A DNA stretch of 40,514 nucleotides from an uncultured Campylobacter sp. Its GTDB lineage: Bacteria > Campylobacterota > Campylobacteria > Campylobacterales > Campylobacteraceae. Under the pieces are notes generated by a model. It searched no databases. It was not told the DNA's origin and saw only the letters and a program-made list of their open reading frames with translations. The position numbers were made by a program, and so were the translations under genes. The stretch's first letter is position 1; each line of letters starts with the position of its first letter. This document shows positions 8,565 to 16,392 of this stretch, piece after piece. Location: positions 1-40,514 of the forward strand of contig UQBJ01000019.1 of the NCBI GenBank assembly GCA_900539255.1, read 5' to 3'.

Positions 8565-9059
8565 TTGCAACAAGCTAAGAACAATCTTTTTAGTCTCTTT
8601 CTTGTTTTGCTCTTTGTTTTTTTCGCGGTAGGTTTTTACACCTTTTACAACGCGAAAGGCTTTTCCTACTTTTCTAATGACAGCGCCGCCTGTAACAACT
8701 GCCATGTTATGAACGAGGTGTATTATGATTACACCAAGTCGCCGCATTCAAAAGTAGTCGATGGTAAGCCACTTGCTACTTGTAGCGATTGCCACATACC
8801 CGATGGCTTTGCTCACAAGTGGATAGCCAAAGCGCAAAGCGGAATTTCACACGCGTATGCCTTTACCTTTAAGCTTGATGATTTGCCTACAAATCTCACA
8901 GCTACACAAAGAACAAAAGGCTGGGTGCAAAACAACTGCATTCGTTGTCATAGCGATATGGCAGCAGCAGCTGTAAATGCCACACTTGACCCGCACAAAG
9001 ATAGTGCGCTTAAATGCGTCTCCTGTCATCAAAGTGTCGGGCATAAACGAGATTTTTAA
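8565..9059 (+). CDS. nrfH: NrfH, tetrahaem quinol dehydrogenase of nitrite reductase
   Basis: Membrane-anchored NapC/NirT-family cytochrome c that oxidises menaquinol and feeds NrfA. I choose the TTG at 8565 as the start because a full AAGGAGG (8554-8560) sits 4 nt upstream; this gives 164 residues. The longer reading from 8535 would place that ribosome site inside the gene. One N-terminal helix (about residues 7-28) anchors the protein. Four haem motifs follow: CNNCHVM, CSDCH, CIRCH and CVSCH. The first has the CxxCHxM form typical of NrfH. nrfA follows after 17 bp. Confidence 0.94.
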   Translation: MQQAKNNLFSLFLVLLFVFFAVGFYTFYNAKGFSYFSNDSAACNNCHVMNEVYYDYTKSPHSKVVDGKPLATCSDCHIPDGFAHKWIAKAQSGISHAYAFTFKLDDLPTNLTATQRTKGWVQNNCIRCHSDMAAAAVNATLDPHKDSALKCVSCHQSVGHKRDF

Positions 9060-9076
9060 CACACTAAGGAGTGAAA

Positions 9077-10999
9077 ATGAACAAAAATGTAACGATTGGC
9101 TTGATTGTCGTGCTGATTGTCGTTATCGGCGCTGTGCTTTGGTTTAACGGAAGCGTTAATGAAAGAGCCGCAGCAGGACAAAACACCCAAATCAAATCAA
9201 CAGGCGCAGTTGAGATGAGTGATATGAACCCATCTTTTGAACACTGGGGCAAGAATTTCCCCGAGCATTTGGATATGCACACAGCGGCTGAGAAAAATCC
9301 GCCCTTTGCTACTGAATACGGCGGAAGTTTAGCTTACTCAAAGCTCACTCGGTATCCGCAGCTGAAAATCCTTTGGGCTGGGTATCCTTTCTCCATAGAC
9401 GCTAATGAAGAGCGCGGACACTTTTGGATACAAGTTGATCAAATGGACACAGCGCGCAACAACAAGGACTTTTTGAATTCAAACGGCTTTGCAGCCTTTG
9501 GCGGACAGCCTGCTGCTTGTATGGCTTGTCATAGTGGCTGGACAAAATGGCTACTTGATAATGTCGCAAAAGGCGATTGGGCGGTATTTAGCTCAACTAA
9601 ATACTGGACGATGATAAAAAATGTCCCTGTGGTAAATGCTGATGGTTCAGTTGGCGAGAGCGTGGATTTCAACAAGCCTGAATTTGCAAATCTTACAAAA
9701 GAGCAAATCGCTCAACACAGCGGACCACACGGCGGCAAGAGAATGGGCGCGACTTGTGCTGACTGCCACAACCCTGTGGATATGCAGCTTCGCGTAACTC
9801 GTCCATCAGCTATCAACGCTTTGGTTGATAGGGGTTATGTAAAAGACGCCGTTACAGGCATCAAAGCCCCACGCGAAGAGATGAGAACCCTAGTATGCGC
9901 TCAGTGCCATGTCGAATACTACTTCAAACCAACAGGCACAAAGGTGCAAGTAATGGGCGAGAGCATTGCCAAAGACCCAAGCAAAAAGTGGTTTAACGGC
10001 AAGCAAAAAGACTACGATGAGTTTGACTCGTGGAGAGATGGCAACCAACCTACTCAAATCGAAGTGGCTGGACAAGAGCTAGTTTTCCCTTGGAGCGAGT
10101 GGAAAAAAGGACAGCCGTTTAGGATAGAAATGTTTGAAGCTCACTATGACAAGGTGCGCGATGTTTTCGCACAAGATTGGGCGCATAAACTCACCAAAGC
10201 CCCTATGCTTAAAATTCAGCACCCTGAAACAGAGCTTTACAGCGGCGGTGTGCACGCGGCAAATGGCGTAAGCTGCGCGGATTGTCATATGCCTTATGTG
10301 CGAAAAGGCGCAGCAAAGATGACTCAACACAACATTACTTCGCCTTTGCAAGATATAAACGCGGCGTGCAAGAGCTGCCACACACAAAGTGAAAGCTATC
10401 TTAAAGCGCAAATCCTTGACATACAAAAGTCTGTGGGTTATGATTTAAGAAGTGCTGAGTATGCGAGCGTGAGCCTTATCCTTGACATTAAAGATATGCG
10501 CGAAAAACTTGGCGCAAAGGCTGAATTCCAAAGCGATGGCAAGGCAGATGATAAGAAAATTTCAGCAGCACTTAAAGAAGTGTTAGAACTCCATCGCCGC
10601 GCTCAAATGAGAGGCGACTTTGTAGGTGCTGAAAACTCCACAGGTTTCCACAACCCACGCGAGGCATCAAGAATGCTCTTACAAGCTGTCGAGCTTGCGC
10701 GTCAAGGGCAAATCAAACTTGCTGAAATCGCAGCGGCAAACGGCATAGCCTACACCGCTTCAAATATCGGCTATGAGGACTTGCAAAAAGACGGACAAAA
10801 GCTAGGTGCTATCGGTGGCGTGCCAGCGGGCGACATTCGCTACTCAAAAGAGATTAACAAGCGAGACGGCGCAGGCACACACAAAGCGGGCGAACGATAC
10901 TATGAACACGACAACATTAACGGCAACCCGCCAGCGCATTTGCTTGAATTTGACAAAAACACTCGTCCTTACAACTACTCTGTAATGGACAAGAAATAG
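9077..10999 (+). CDS. nrfA: NrfA, pentahaem cytochrome c nitrite reductase (ammonia-forming)
   Basis: Periplasmic enzyme that reduces nitrite to ammonium with six electrons, supporting nitrite respiration and nitrosative stress defence. Start at the ATG at 9077 (640 residues), with AAGGA 6 nt upstream; an upstream in-frame GTG at 9071 is too close to that site. An N-terminal signal or anchor helix covers residues 6-24. All five haem motifs are CxxCH: CMACH (Cys148/Cys151), CADCH, CAQCH, CADCH and CKSCH. The catalytic haem therefore lacks the CxxCK lysine ligand of E. coli and Wolinella NrfA. As I recall, C. jejuni has the same feature. A perfect-stem hairpin follows the gene. Confidence 0.96.
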   Translation: MNKNVTIGLIVVLIVVIGAVLWFNGSVNERAAAGQNTQIKSTGAVEMSDMNPSFEHWGKNFPEHLDMHTAAEKNPPFATEYGGSLAYSKLTRYPQLKILWAGYPFSIDANEERGHFWIQVDQMDTARNNKDFLNSNGFAAFGGQPAACMACHSGWTKWLLDNVAKGDWAVFSSTKYWTMIKNVPVVNADGSVGESVDFNKPEFANLTKEQIAQHSGPHGGKRMGATCADCHNPVDMQLRVTRPSAINALVDRGYVKDAVTGIKAPREEMRTLVCAQCHVEYYFKPTGTKVQVMGESIAKDPSKKWFNGKQKDYDEFDSWRDGNQPTQIEVAGQELVFPWSEWKKGQPFRIEMFEAHYDKVRDVFAQDWAHKLTKAPMLKIQHPETELYSGGVHAANGVSCADCHMPYVRKGAAKMTQHNITSPLQDINAACKSCHTQSESYLKAQILDIQKSVGYDLRSAEYASVSLILDIKDMREKLGAKAEFQSDGKADDKKISAALKEVLELHRRAQMRGDFVGAENSTGFHNPREASRMLLQAVELARQGQIKLAEIAAANGIAYTASNIGYEDLQKDGQKLGAIGGVPAGDIRYSKEINKRDGAGTHKAGERYYEHDNINGNPPAHLLEFDKNTRPYNYSVMDKK

Positions 11000-11017
11000 T
11001 CTCACAAATGCCACTTT

Positions 11018-11044
11018 GAGCCAAATTCGCCTTGAATTTGGCTC
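11018..11044 (+). terminator. Putative terminator after nrfA
   Basis: A perfect 11-bp stem (GAGCCAAATTC / GAATTTGGCTC) with a 5-nt loop lies 18 bp after the nrfA stop. It is followed by ATTTTATTT. The T-tract is imperfect, so termination efficiency is uncertain. Confidence 0.65.
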
Positions 11045-11053
11045 ATTTTATTT

Positions 11054-11240
11054 GAATTTACTTGTTAAAATTTAATTTTTTAAATTCGCTTGCGATAAAT
11101 TCAACGAAAATTTGACTATCTGCTTTTGAATTTGCTTGTGGAATTTGACGAGAATTTGTCAATTTGCTTTTAAATTTGCTTGCGGTAAATTTAACAAAAA
11201 TTGTCATTCTACTTTGAAAATTTACTTGTAATGAATAATT
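11054..11240. repeat. Degenerate tandem repeat, unit about 44 bp, in the nrfA-rmlB spacer
   Basis: About four to five diverged units each begin near AATTTGCTTGYGG and end near CTGCTTTT. Units start near 11054, 11082, 11128, 11172 and 11215. They contain many stops in all frames. Together with class 1 and 2 repeat remnants at 11316-11334 and 11362-11390, they account for most of the gene-free stretch 11045-11448. Confidence 0.55.
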
Positions 11241-11361
11241 TAAACCTTTTTAAAGGGCTTTTTTGTTTAAAGCGTTGATTTGCAAACGATAATTTCCTTG
11301 TCAAATTGCCAAAAAGCAAAGCGTGGCAATCTACTCAAAATTCAAACGAAAAATTAAATTT

Positions 11362-11390
11362 GCCATACCGAGCCTTTGGCGAAGTATTTA
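11362..11390. repeat. Class 1 repeat half-copy
   Basis: GCCATACCGAGCCTTTGGCGAAGTATTT resembles one arm of the dispersed repeat found inside macB and in other spacers. A class 2 right half (GCAAAGCGTGGCAATCTAC) lies just before it at 11316-11334. Confidence 0.55.
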
Positions 11391-11448
11391 AAAATGTTAA
11401 AACCCACAACGACAAGCAAAAGCCGATAATACATTTGTGATGAGAGTT

Positions 11449-11486
11449 AAAAATGCGCCCTTGCCTTACGCTTATATGCAAGGCGC
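11449..11486 (-). terminator. Rho-independent terminator of the rmlB operon
   Basis: Read on the minus strand, GCGCCTTGC, a 13-nt loop and GCAAGGGCGC (one bulged base) form a GC-rich hairpin directly followed by ATTTTT. It lies about 43 bp past the rmlB stop and fits an intrinsic terminator. Confidence 0.7.
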
Positions 11487-11528
11487 AAAATGGCATTTTG
11501 AAAAGATAAATTCCGCGCCACAAAACCA

Positions 11529-12551
11529 CTACAAACACGCTAAATACCACTCAATAGTCTTTACAATCCCGCTTTCAAAGTTTTCTTTTGCTTTCCAGCC
11601 TAACTCGCTTTCGATTTTGCTCGCGTCTATGGCGTAGCGTTTGTCGTGTCCAGCCCTATCTTTAACAAAACTTATCAAATCGCCGTATTTTTCACCATTT
11701 GCGCGTGGTTTTAGCTCGTCTAAAATCTCGCAAATTTTGCTCGCTATGTGTAAATTCGTGCGCTCATTTCGCCCGCCTATGTTGTAGCACTCACCGCTTT
11801 TTCCCTTAAAAAAGGCTAGCTCAATGCCCGTGCAGTGGTCATTCACAAAAAGCCAGTCGCGCACATTTTGCCCATCTCCATAAATAGGGATTTTCGCGCC
11901 ATTTAAACACGAGCGGATTATGGTAGGTATGAGCTTTTCGGCGTGTTGCTTTGGTCCGTAGTTGTTTGAGCAGTTTGTGATGATGGTGTCTAGCCCAAAG
12001 GTTTCGTGGTAGGCGCGCACGGTGAAATCGCTCGCGGCTTTGCTTGCCGAGTAGGGCGAGTTTGGCGCATAAGGCGTTTGCTCGCTAAAAAGTCCCGTTG
12101 CCCCAAGCGTGCCATAAACTTCGTCCGTGCTTATGTGATGAAAGCGCGCGTTTTCATAGCCCTTTTTTGGCTCATTTGGGGCATTTAGCCACGCTTTTTT
12201 CGCCGCTTCAAGCAAGGTTTGCGTGCCAAGTGCGTTGGTGCGCGTGAAAATAGCAGGGTTTGCGATAGAATTATCCACATGCGATTCAGCCGCAAAGTGA
12301 ATCACGCCCTTTATGTCAAAGCGCGCAAAAAGATAGTCAAGCAACTCGCCGTTGCAAATGTCGCCACGCACGAATTCATAACGCTTTGCAAGCTCTTTGT
12401 CCGCTGTAACTTCGCTTAAATTTGCCAAATTCCCCGCATAAGTCAGCAAGTCTAAATTCAGCACGAAAAAATCCTCATTGTGCCTTAAAAAATGCTCCAC
12501 AAAGTTACTGCCGATGAAGCCCGCCCCGCCTGTGATTAAAATGCTTTTCAT
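11529..12551 (-). CDS. rfbB: dTDP-glucose 4,6-dehydratase (RmlB/RfbB)
   Basis: Converts dTDP-glucose to dTDP-4-keto-6-deoxyglucose, the first committed step to rhamnose and other deoxysugars of surface glycans. The 340-residue short-chain dehydrogenase has an N-terminal NAD site GGAGFIG (residues 8-14). It has the family STDEVYG motif and the catalytic YSASKAASD (Tyr-x3-Lys). The ATG overlaps the HIT gene stop (ATGA), so it is last in the packed operon. The partners rmlA, rmlC and rmlD are not in the window, so the final sugar cannot be inferred. A terminator follows. Confidence 0.93.
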   Translation of the reverse strand: MKSILITGGAGFIGSNFVEHFLRHNEDFFVLNLDLLTYAGNLANLSEVTADKELAKRYEFVRGDICNGELLDYLFARFDIKGVIHFAAESHVDNSIANPAIFTRTNALGTQTLLEAAKKAWLNAPNEPKKGYENARFHHISTDEVYGTLGATGLFSEQTPYAPNSPYSASKAASDFTVRAYHETFGLDTIITNCSNNYGPKQHAEKLIPTIIRSCLNGAKIPIYGDGQNVRDWLFVNDHCTGIELAFFKGKSGECYNIGGRNERTNLHIASKICEILDELKPRANGEKYGDLISFVKDRAGHDKRYAIDASKIESELGWKAKENFESGIVKTIEWYLACL

Positions 12552-13057
12552 TTCGTGTCCTTTTTTGTTTTATCACAAATGCCCTTAAATTCAGCACAAA
12601 GCCTTTCATAAAGCTCGCCCAAGTCCCTGCCGCACACGCGTGTGTCTGCGATAGTGGTGATGAAATTCGTATCCCCAGCCCAGCGTGGCACTAAATGATA
12701 ATGACAATGCTCCGCTATGCCAGCACCAGCTTGCTCGCCTAAATTCATACCGACATTTACGCCCTTTGCACCAAGTGCCTTTTGCAAAATCCCCACGCCC
12801 TCGCGCACGAAAAAGCTCATTTCTTGCCAAGCCTCGATTTTCAAGGCTTGAATTTGCTCTTTGTGCGCGTAAGGCACTACCATAAAGTGTCCGGGCGAGT
12901 AGGGGTATAAATTCATAATCCCAAAGCAAAATTGCGCCCTAAAAATCACGCCTAGTTCGCCGTCTCTGTCGGCGTTTGCGCTTGCTATGCAAAAGGGGCA
13001 TTCGTGCGTTTTTTCGCTAAAATACTTAGCCCGCCACGGGGCGTAAAGGTGCTGCAT
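12548..13057 (-). CDS. HIT-family nucleotide hydrolase/phosphorylase
   Basis: A 169-residue histidine-triad protein with the diagnostic HCHYHLVPR motif near residues 118-126 and an N-terminal CPFC knuckle near residues 20-23. This architecture is typical of Ap4A phosphorylase-like and related HIT hydrolases acting on nucleoside phosphate anhydrides. The exact substrate is not shown. The ATG follows the trpC stop with no spacer, so translation is probably coupled. A HIT gene directly beside trpC also occurs in C. jejuni, as I recall, which supports the genus assignment rather than a role in tryptophan synthesis. Confidence 0.88.
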   Translation of the reverse strand: MQHLYAPWRAKYFSEKTHECPFCIASANADRDGELGVIFRAQFCFGIMNLYPYSPGHFMVVPYAHKEQIQALKIEAWQEMSFFVREGVGILQKALGAKGVNVGMNLGEQAGAGIAEHCHYHLVPRWAGDTNFITTIADTRVCGRDLGELYERLCAEFKGICDKTKKDTK

Positions 13058-13858
13058 TTATGTCCTTTTAACAAAGTCTTTAAGAGCCTTGCTCTCGTTA
13101 ATCTGGCGCACAAAATACTCGCCGATTAAGAAAGCATCGACACCCAAAGCGTCTAAATTCCGCAAAATGTCCTTTTTGTCAAGCCCACTTTCGGCTACGA
13201 TGATTTTATCTTGCGGAATTTTACTCATAAGTTTTTCGCAAAGTGCCATATCAAGGGTAAAATTCTCTAAATTTCGGTGATTTATGCCAATAATGCTTGC
13301 CCCTGCAAACAAGGCTTTGTCCAAATCCGCTTCGTTGTGGATTTCAAACAGCACTTCTAGCTTTAAACTACGCGCAAACTGCGCTAAATCCTTTAACTCG
13401 TCCTTGCTTAAAGCCCGCGCAATCAGCAAAATAAAGTCCGCCTTGCTCGTAAGGCTTTGCAAAATTTGATATTTGTCAAAGATAAAATCCTTTCGTAAAA
13501 GCGGCACTTTCGCATTTTGAGCGATTTCTTCTAAATAAGTCAAATTTCCCAAAAAATAATGCAGCTCAGTCAGCACCGAAATCGCCGCCGCACCGCCAAG
13601 CTCGTAGTTTTGCGCTATGCGTGTAGGAAAAAATTTGCTTCTTATAATGCCCTTGCTGGGGCTTGCCTTTTTAACCTCAGCGATAATGTTGAATTTATCG
13701 GCATTTTTACGCAAAGCCTGCAAGACTTTTTCGGGCTGTGGGGGATTTTTACTCGCTAAAATTCGCTCAGCCTTTTTTTCAAGGGCATTTTGACTTACTC
13801 TTTTCTTTTTAATGCCTAGTTCTTCTTTGCTGCGTGCAAAAATTTCGTCCAAAATCAT
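13058..13858 (-). CDS. trpC: Indole-3-glycerol phosphate synthase TrpC
   Basis: Closes the indole ring in tryptophan synthesis (CdRP to indole-3-glycerol phosphate). The 266-residue TIM barrel has the AEVKKASPSKG motif with the substrate-binding lysines (about residues 60-70). It also shows LLRKDFIFD, GINHRNLENF and VAESGL with the phosphate-binding GEYF end. It overlaps the preceding lipoprotein gene by 4 nt (ATGA), and HIT follows at once. Other trp genes are absent here, so trpC sits alone in a mixed operon. Confidence 0.96.
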   Translation of the reverse strand: MILDEIFARSKEELGIKKKRVSQNALEKKAERILASKNPPQPEKVLQALRKNADKFNIIAEVKKASPSKGIIRSKFFPTRIAQNYELGGAAAISVLTELHYFLGNLTYLEEIAQNAKVPLLRKDFIFDKYQILQSLTSKADFILLIARALSKDELKDLAQFARSLKLEVLFEIHNEADLDKALFAGASIIGINHRNLENFTLDMALCEKLMSKIPQDKIIVAESGLDKKDILRNLDALGVDAFLIGEYFVRQINESKALKDFVKRT

Positions 13859-15156
13859 CTTTGTCCTTTACTCAAACACTGCTGAATGGCTTTGATATGC
13901 TCTTTGGACTCTTGTGAGTTGCTGAATTCCTTGTCGTGCATAGTTTGCAGCATTACATTCCACGCTTCGCCGCATTGTCCTTGCTTGTAGTAGCCCCACG
14001 AGAGTGAATCCAAGTAAAAAAGGTTATGCGGCTCTCTTTTGAGTGCTTGCTTCACCAAATCTATGCCCTTTGGCACATCTAAATCATAATCAATCAACAA
14101 ATATCCATAGTAGTTAAGATACAAAGCCCCGCTATGCTCGTCTAGTCCTTGCTCGAATTTTTTTGATACCGAGCTTAAAAGGCTTTGGTTGATTTTCTTT
14201 TTGTTTGTCGCCTCTTCAAACTCCATCACAGCGGCGATTAAAAGGTATTTTTTGTCCTTGCTTTGCTCGTAGCGTTTAAGCGCCAGCTCGTAGGCTTCGC
14301 GGAATTTATCAAGCCTTTGATACAAAAACAAAGTCAAATCATCATCAAATTCATATTTTAGGGCTATTTCTAGGGCTTTGTCGTATTTTTCTTCAAACAT
14401 CATTCTCTCTAAAAGCACGCGCACAAAGCTCTCGTCTCTTGTTAGCTCATAAAGCCTGAGATAAGTCGCTTCAAGCTTGGCGTTTTCGCCCTTGTCGTTG
14501 TAAATTTTAGCAAGCAGCAAGCACACACGCGCGGTGCAATCAAGCTCATCGACAAAACTTTCAAGCTCTTTTTGGGCGTTTTTGCTCTGCCCCAAAAGCA
14601 GCTCGCTTTCGGCGATTTTGAGCGTTATGACTTCATTTGGCTTTGTGTCCTCGCTTAAATGCGCCTTGCTTTGCTTGTAGTGCGCTAATGCTTGCTTGAA
14701 ATTCCGCTTGCCAGCAGCGACATCGCCCAAAAGCTCGTAGTTTCTAAAATCCTTGTCCCATTTCACAAGCCTTTTTAGCACGCTTTGCGCCGCTTGTAGC
14801 TCGCCATTTTGCAGATGATACACAGCGCTAAACCTTGCTAATGCGGCGTTTTTGTCTAAATGCGACTTGGCAAGCTCGTTTAGCTCATCGCCCTTGTCTA
14901 AATTGTTAAACAAGGTTAGCATAAAGGCGTTTTCAAGGGCTTGCTCGCTTTGATAATCCTTGTAAATTTGCAAAAAAGCGTCCCTTGCTTGCTTGCTTTC
15001 GCCCGCTTTTTCGTAGTTTAAGGCTTGCATAACCTTTGTGTCAAAGGCTCTGTTGCCCTCAGGCACAACCCAGCGCGTTTCATAGGCACTTTGCTCTCCG
15101 ATAACGCAGCCGTTGAGCGCAAAGACGGCGATGATTAAAAACAAACACCGATACAT
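13855..15156 (-). CDS. TPR-repeat lipoprotein
   Basis: A 433-residue secreted lipoprotein: signal MYRCLFLIIAVFALNGC with lipobox ALNGC and acylated Cys17. The rest is mostly helical and looks like a string of tetratricopeptide-type repeats (for example residues 45-75, 95-165, 200-290 and 340-400). Such proteins usually scaffold envelope complexes; no enzyme motif is visible. It overlaps the YkgJ-like gene at its 5' end and trpC at its 3' end. A comparable lipoprotein sits beside trpC in C. jejuni. Function unknown. Confidence 0.85.
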   Translation of the reverse strand: MYRCLFLIIAVFALNGCVIGEQSAYETRWVVPEGNRAFDTKVMQALNYEKAGESKQARDAFLQIYKDYQSEQALENAFMLTLFNNLDKGDELNELAKSHLDKNAALARFSAVYHLQNGELQAAQSVLKRLVKWDKDFRNYELLGDVAAGKRNFKQALAHYKQSKAHLSEDTKPNEVITLKIAESELLLGQSKNAQKELESFVDELDCTARVCLLLAKIYNDKGENAKLEATYLRLYELTRDESFVRVLLERMMFEEKYDKALEIALKYEFDDDLTLFLYQRLDKFREAYELALKRYEQSKDKKYLLIAAVMEFEEATNKKKINQSLLSSVSKKFEQGLDEHSGALYLNYYGYLLIDYDLDVPKGIDLVKQALKREPHNLFYLDSLSWGYYKQGQCGEAWNVMLQTMHDKEFSNSQESKEHIKAIQQCLSKGQR

Positions 15157-15506
15157 TCTTGTTTCAACTCCTCTTTATGTGTCTTAAAATACTCCCAAAA
15201 GGGAAAAGAACGACATTGCCGTGGGCGAAGCTCGTAAATACCGCAACACCGCCTTTGCGTGTCAAAAAACACGCAGGCAAAGCCGTTTTCAAATTCTACT
15301 TCTTTAAATCTCCATTTCCAGCGCACTTTTTTCAGGTAAATTTGCGCAAATTCGTCAAATTTCAAGCCAAAATGCGCGACTAAAAGTGTGATTTCATCGT
15401 TGTTTGCAAAGACATTGCCACTCTCACCCGTGCAGCACTTGCCCCCGCAACGCTCGCAAGCACTTTCATCAAAGCTAAATTCAAAGCCCTTTTCACAAAT
15501 CAACAC
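15135..15506 (-). CDS. YkgJ-family cysteine-cluster protein
   Basis: A small 123-residue protein of the YkgJ/UPF0153 type, which binds a zinc or iron-sulfur cluster. Visible pattern: CERCGGKCC near residues 17-25, then CVFF, then RCCGIYELRPRQCRSFPFW near residues 87-105. Biochemical role is not established. The start is a GTG at 15506, with AAGG 7 nt upstream; its first codons overlap the end of the methyltransferase gene. The 3' end overlaps the lipoprotein gene by 22 nt. Confidence 0.85.
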   Translation of the reverse strand: MLICEKGFEFSFDESACERCGGKCCTGESGNVFANNDEITLLVAHFGLKFDEFAQIYLKKVRWKWRFKEVEFENGFACVFFDTQRRCCGIYELRPRQCRSFPFWEYFKTHKEELKQECIGVCF

Positions 15507-16191
15507 TTTTTACCTTAATTGTAGTATAAATTTCTTGCATTTTCGCACTCAACTCGTCATTTTCATACACAAAAAGCGGATTTTGTAGCTCGCAAGGGCT
15601 TTTTGAGCCTTTTTTGGTTTCGACTAAAACAAGCCTTGCCCTTTGTCTAGCGTTTGTATGCACGAATTTAAGCCTAGTGAGTTTGAGTTTTGCGCCACTT
15701 AAAAGCGTGCAAAGTTCTTGCAAAGCGCCCACTTCATAGCAAAAGCAAAGCGTGCCATTTGGCTTTAAGAGCGCATTGCTCGCATTTATAAAGCTTGATA
15801 AACTCAAAGAATGCGATGATTTGCCAGCTTTGACAAGCTCGTTTTCACTCTGCAAAGCTCCCTGCCTGTAAAAAGGCGGGTTTGAGATGATGAAGTCAAA
15901 TTTTTCATCGCTTTTAAAATCCGCAAAATCCGCACAAATCACCCTTGCTTGCAAGGCGTTTTGGGCTAAATTTCGCTTGCTTAAATCGCAGTTTTGTTGC
16001 ATAATGTCAAGCAAGCTCAGCTCGATATTTGGGAAGTTTTCTTTGAGTAAAATGCCGACAATGCCACAGCCACAGCCTACATCAAGCACTCTACCCTTGA
16101 ATTTCGCGCCACTTGCAAAGTCAAAGAGCAAGAAAGTGTCGATATTGTAGCGATAGCCTTGCTTATCTTGCGTAAAAATCAGTTCTCTCAC
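15493..16191 (-). CDS. TrmN6-like N6-adenine methyltransferase
   Basis: A 232-residue SAM-dependent methyltransferase with motif I LDVGCGCGIVG (about residues 36-46) and catalytic motif IV NPPFYRQG, the NPPF form used on exocyclic adenine amines. The family includes tRNA1(Val) adenine-37 methyltransferase (TrmN6/YfiC), the likely role. I take the GTG at 16191 because AAAGG is 6 nt upstream; the TTG at 16197 is too close to that site. First gene of the operon leading to rmlB. A TACAAT box at 16211-16216 on the minus strand is a plausible promoter. Confidence 0.82.
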   Translation of the reverse strand: MRELIFTQDKQGYRYNIDTFLLFDFASGAKFKGRVLDVGCGCGIVGILLKENFPNIELSLLDIMQQNCDLSKRNLAQNALQARVICADFADFKSDEKFDFIISNPPFYRQGALQSENELVKAGKSSHSLSLSSFINASNALLKPNGTLCFCYEVGALQELCTLLSGAKLKLTRLKFVHTNARQRARLVLVETKKGSKSPCELQNPLFVYENDELSAKMQEIYTTIKVKSVDL

Positions 16192-16210
16192 AGCCAACCT
16201 TTAAAGTGAA

Positions 16211-16216
16211 ATTGTA
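16211..16216 (-). promoter_or_regulatory. Predicted -10 box of the trmN6-rmlB operon
   Basis: TACAAT on the minus strand lies about 20 bp before the GTG start. It gives a very short leader that still contains the ribosome site. Confidence 0.4.
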
Positions 16217-16311
16217 GTGAAATTTGGTAAATTGTTTTGTTTGAGCGAAATTGCTTGCTAAAATTTAAGGGCAAAAATTTAAATGAGATGACAAAATTAG
16301 CTAAATTTCGC

Positions 16312-16317
16312 TACAAT
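16312..16317 (+). promoter_or_regulatory. Predicted -10 box of lpxB-greA
   Basis: TACAAT lies about 75 bp upstream of the lpxB ATG in an AT-rich setting. It is the best -10 match in this divergent spacer on the plus strand. Confidence 0.4.
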
Positions 16318-16392
16318 ACCAAATAAAATTCAAGCAGCAAATGGACGGCAAATGGCGTTTTTGTGGGAGCTTGTGAGCGATAAGGGATTGTG

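Noticed and set aside
8505..8747. 80-residue minus-strand ORF across the nrfH start
   Set aside because: It lies antisense to the nrfH promoter and membrane anchor; no support for a gene.
11335..11637. Overlapping 71- and 66-residue ORFs near the rmlB end
   Set aside because: They lack ribosome sites, cover repeat fragments and the terminator hairpin, and show no protein-like features.
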